Shown here: positions 4,238-5,589 of the stretch, in pieces
How positions within the stretch are numbered: position 1 is the stretch's first letter
How the letters are laid out: each line of letters opens with the position of its first letter
Assembly: GCA_023485185.1 (NCBI GenBank)
Contig: JAMCZP010000244.1
Location: 438 to 6,026, forward strand
Reading direction: 5' to 3'
DNA: 5,589 bases
Source of the DNA: Gammaproteobacteria bacterium
Lineage (GTDB): Bacteria > Pseudomonadota > Gammaproteobacteria > Pseudomonadales > Halomonadaceae
Program-made: the position numbers and the translations under genes
The notes under the pieces: model-generated
The model's database searches: none
Seen by the model: only the letters and a program-made list of their open reading frames with translations
Told to the model about the DNA's origin: nothing

Positions 4238-5589
4238 TTACAGCGGCACTCGTTGAGCACTTTCCAGCACTTCAATGGGTGCTCGTCGGGCGATTAGTCT
4301 CCTTCGCCCAGCTTGATCAAAACGCACGTCGATGACCGGGTCGTTAGGATTTCCTTCGACTGCGGCCACTTCACCCTCGCCAAACACCGCATGATGAAGC
4401 CGCTGCCCGGGGTAAAATCGGGTGTCTGATGAATAACCCGCTTTGCCCTCTTCAACTTGGGCCGCCGCCAACACAATATCGTCGCGCCCAAGTCGCGCCA
4501 GATAACGCTCAACTAGACTGACCGACGTTACCTGAAGCGCAGCCGTCGGGGCACTGCCACTCGACAAGCAAGAAGCCACGCGCATACTGTCTTGCCAGGC
4601 GCTTTCAGCGATAAAGCGGCTGGGTCGATGCACACCGCCATCATGAAGCACTAACAGCTGCTCCTGGGCACGCGTGATCGCCACGTAGAACAGCCGCCGC
4701 TCCTCCTCCAGACGGTCATCGCTAAGCGGGTTATCGCGGCTATAGTGGGGGAAATCTTCCTCATTAACCCCAGCGACCGCTACGAGCGGCCACTCAAGTC
4801 CTTTTGCACCGTGTACAGTACTGATCAGCACGCCACCTGCCTGGTTCTCGACCGGACGCTCAAGCAGTTCAATGAAGGCATCGGGATCTTGCACGCTCTG
4901 CGCTTGTTCGATCAGTACGTCGAGCAAACGAACGTCTTCTTCGCCTTTATCTCGCCTTGCGGCGGCGCGTTTGAGCGTCTTTTCCGCTTCAATGCTCTCT
5001 ACCACATGGCGTAGCAGCTTGGCAGGTGGCCACGCACTTAACTGAGGTAGCTCGCAAAGCAGCACCCAGCGCTTTTTAAGCGTGCGCCGCTGAATCGGCT
5101 TTAGATCCGTTAACATAGGATCATGGCGCTCGGGCCACTGCTGCGTCGTGGCCAGCTGTTGCGCTAAACGCTGCAAACGCTCCCTGGCAACGAACGGTGT
5201 CGGCTGGGAAAGCAGCAGCAATAGCTGCTGCGGATCGCGCAGCAGGTCTGGTCGACGTGACAGCTTTAAATAGCCCGCCAAGGCCTGCACCAACGGCAAA
5301 CGAAAGACAAAACGATCCTCCCGCTGCAGGCGGAACGGAATCCCCGCCTGCAACAGGGCCAGCTGGAACGGTACCGAGAGCGCCCAACTGCGTACCAGTA
5401 GACTAACCTCGTTAAACGCACGCCCTTGCGCCTGCCAATCCATTAATGCATCGAGTAGCAAGCGGCTACCTTGCCCCACTGAAACACGGGTTTCAGGATT
5501 ATTGACCGCAGCCAAGCACAGCTGGTTGGGCCGCCGCTGGTTAGCGGCGATAGCATGATTCGCGGCGAGCGCTAAGGCATGGCCATGGC
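4238..5589 (-). CDS. UvrD/Rep-family superfamily 1A DNA helicase, C-terminal part (runs off right edge)
   Basis: This is the ATP-dependent 3'-5' DNA helicase type used in repair and replication restart. The 449 visible codons lack the N-terminal ATPase part (Walker A and B). The open frame continues past an internal TTG at 5515 to the edge without a stop, so that TTG is not the start. Present in order are a motif IV region (SLLVRSWA, about 5378-5404), the 2B-type insertion, motif V (STVHGAKGLEW, within 4790-4828) and motif VI (EERRLFYVAITRAQEQL, 4655-4705) with its arginine finger in TRA. A C-terminal Tudor-like domain follows (PGQRLHHAVFGEGEV onward, 4265-4414), as in PcrA and UvrD. The sequence is divergent from E. 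coli UvrD and Rep as I recall them, so I give no symbol. It is convergent to the oxidoreductase gene with no functional link evident. It looks intact as far as visible. Confidence 0.92.
   Translation of the reverse strand, partial: HGHALALAANHAIAANQRRPNQLCLAAVNNPETRVSVGQGSRLLLDALMDWQAQGRAFNEVSLLVRSWALSVPFQLALLQAGIPFRLQREDRFVFRLPLVQALAGYLKLSRRPDLLRDPQQLLLLLSQPTPFVARERLQRLAQQLATTQQWPERHDPMLTDLKPIQRRTLKKRWVLLCELPQLSAWPPAKLLRHVVESIEAEKTLKRAAARRDKGEEDVRLLDVLIEQAQSVQDPDAFIELLERPVENQAGGVLISTVHGAKGLEWPLVAVAGVNEEDFPHYSRDNPLSDDRLEEERRLFYVAITRAQEQLLVLHDGGVHRPSRFIAESAWQDSMRVASCLSSGSAPTAALQVTSVSLVERYLARLGRDDIVLAAAQVEEGKAGYSSDTRFYPGQRLHHAVFGEGEVAAVEGNPNDPVIDVRFDQAGRRRLIARRAPIEVLESAQRVPL

Noticed and set aside
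1..5589. Defence system, mobile element or new multi-gene system
   Set aside because: All large genes are core electron-transfer, stress or repair functions with normal lengths. No transposase, integrase, terminal repeats, CRISPR array or toxin-antitoxin pair is visible. A lone helicase fragment is not enough to call a defence locus.

Overview
The window looks like ordinary chromosomal DNA from a moderately GC-rich gammaproteobacterium. I lean towards a Halomonas-type organism, but that is an impression from protein style and gene order, not a proof. It holds the complete set of genes that passes electrons from flavin dehydrogenases to ubiquinone: etfB and etfA (electron transfer flavoprotein, ETF) on the minus strand, and the ETF:ubiquinone oxidoreductase gene on the plus strand. 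They diverge from a 487-bp intergenic region. This divergent layout is also known from Pseudomonas.

Layout from left to right. Positions 1-37 (minus) hold the first 12 codons of a gene that runs off the left edge. Its start, MAHTLPELPYAS, with a strong Shine-Dalgarno site, matches the N-terminus of Fe/Mn superoxide dismutases. Positions 38-231 are its leader and promoter region, plus a clear intrinsic terminator (185-213) that ends the etfBA transcript. etfA (232-1158) and etfB (1213-1962) form one minus-strand operon with a 54-nt gap. Positions 1963-2449 are non-coding, contain the divergent promoters and are unusually rich in short repeats and inverted repeats. The oxidoreductase gene (2450-4114, plus) starts at GTG. 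A 123-bp convergent gap contains a 9-bp perfect hairpin. Positions 4238-5589 (minus) hold the C-terminal part of a UvrD/Rep-type superfamily 1 helicase that runs off the right edge.

How the genes work together. Acyl-CoA and similar dehydrogenases reduce the EtfAB heterodimer. The membrane-bound oxidoreductase takes those electrons through FAD and a 4Fe-4S cluster and reduces ubiquinone, linking fatty acid and amino acid oxidation to respiration. A CAAAC-N4-GTTTT element upstream of the oxidoreductase gene resembles the box of PsrA, a fatty-acid-responsive TetR-family repressor, which would suit this function. The superoxide dismutase and helicase genes appear to be separate units.

I found no mobile element, CRISPR array, tRNA or rRNA, and no convincing new multi-gene system. 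The parts most worth a second look are non-coding: the repeat-rich divergent intergenic region and the inverted repeat in the superoxide dismutase promoter region.
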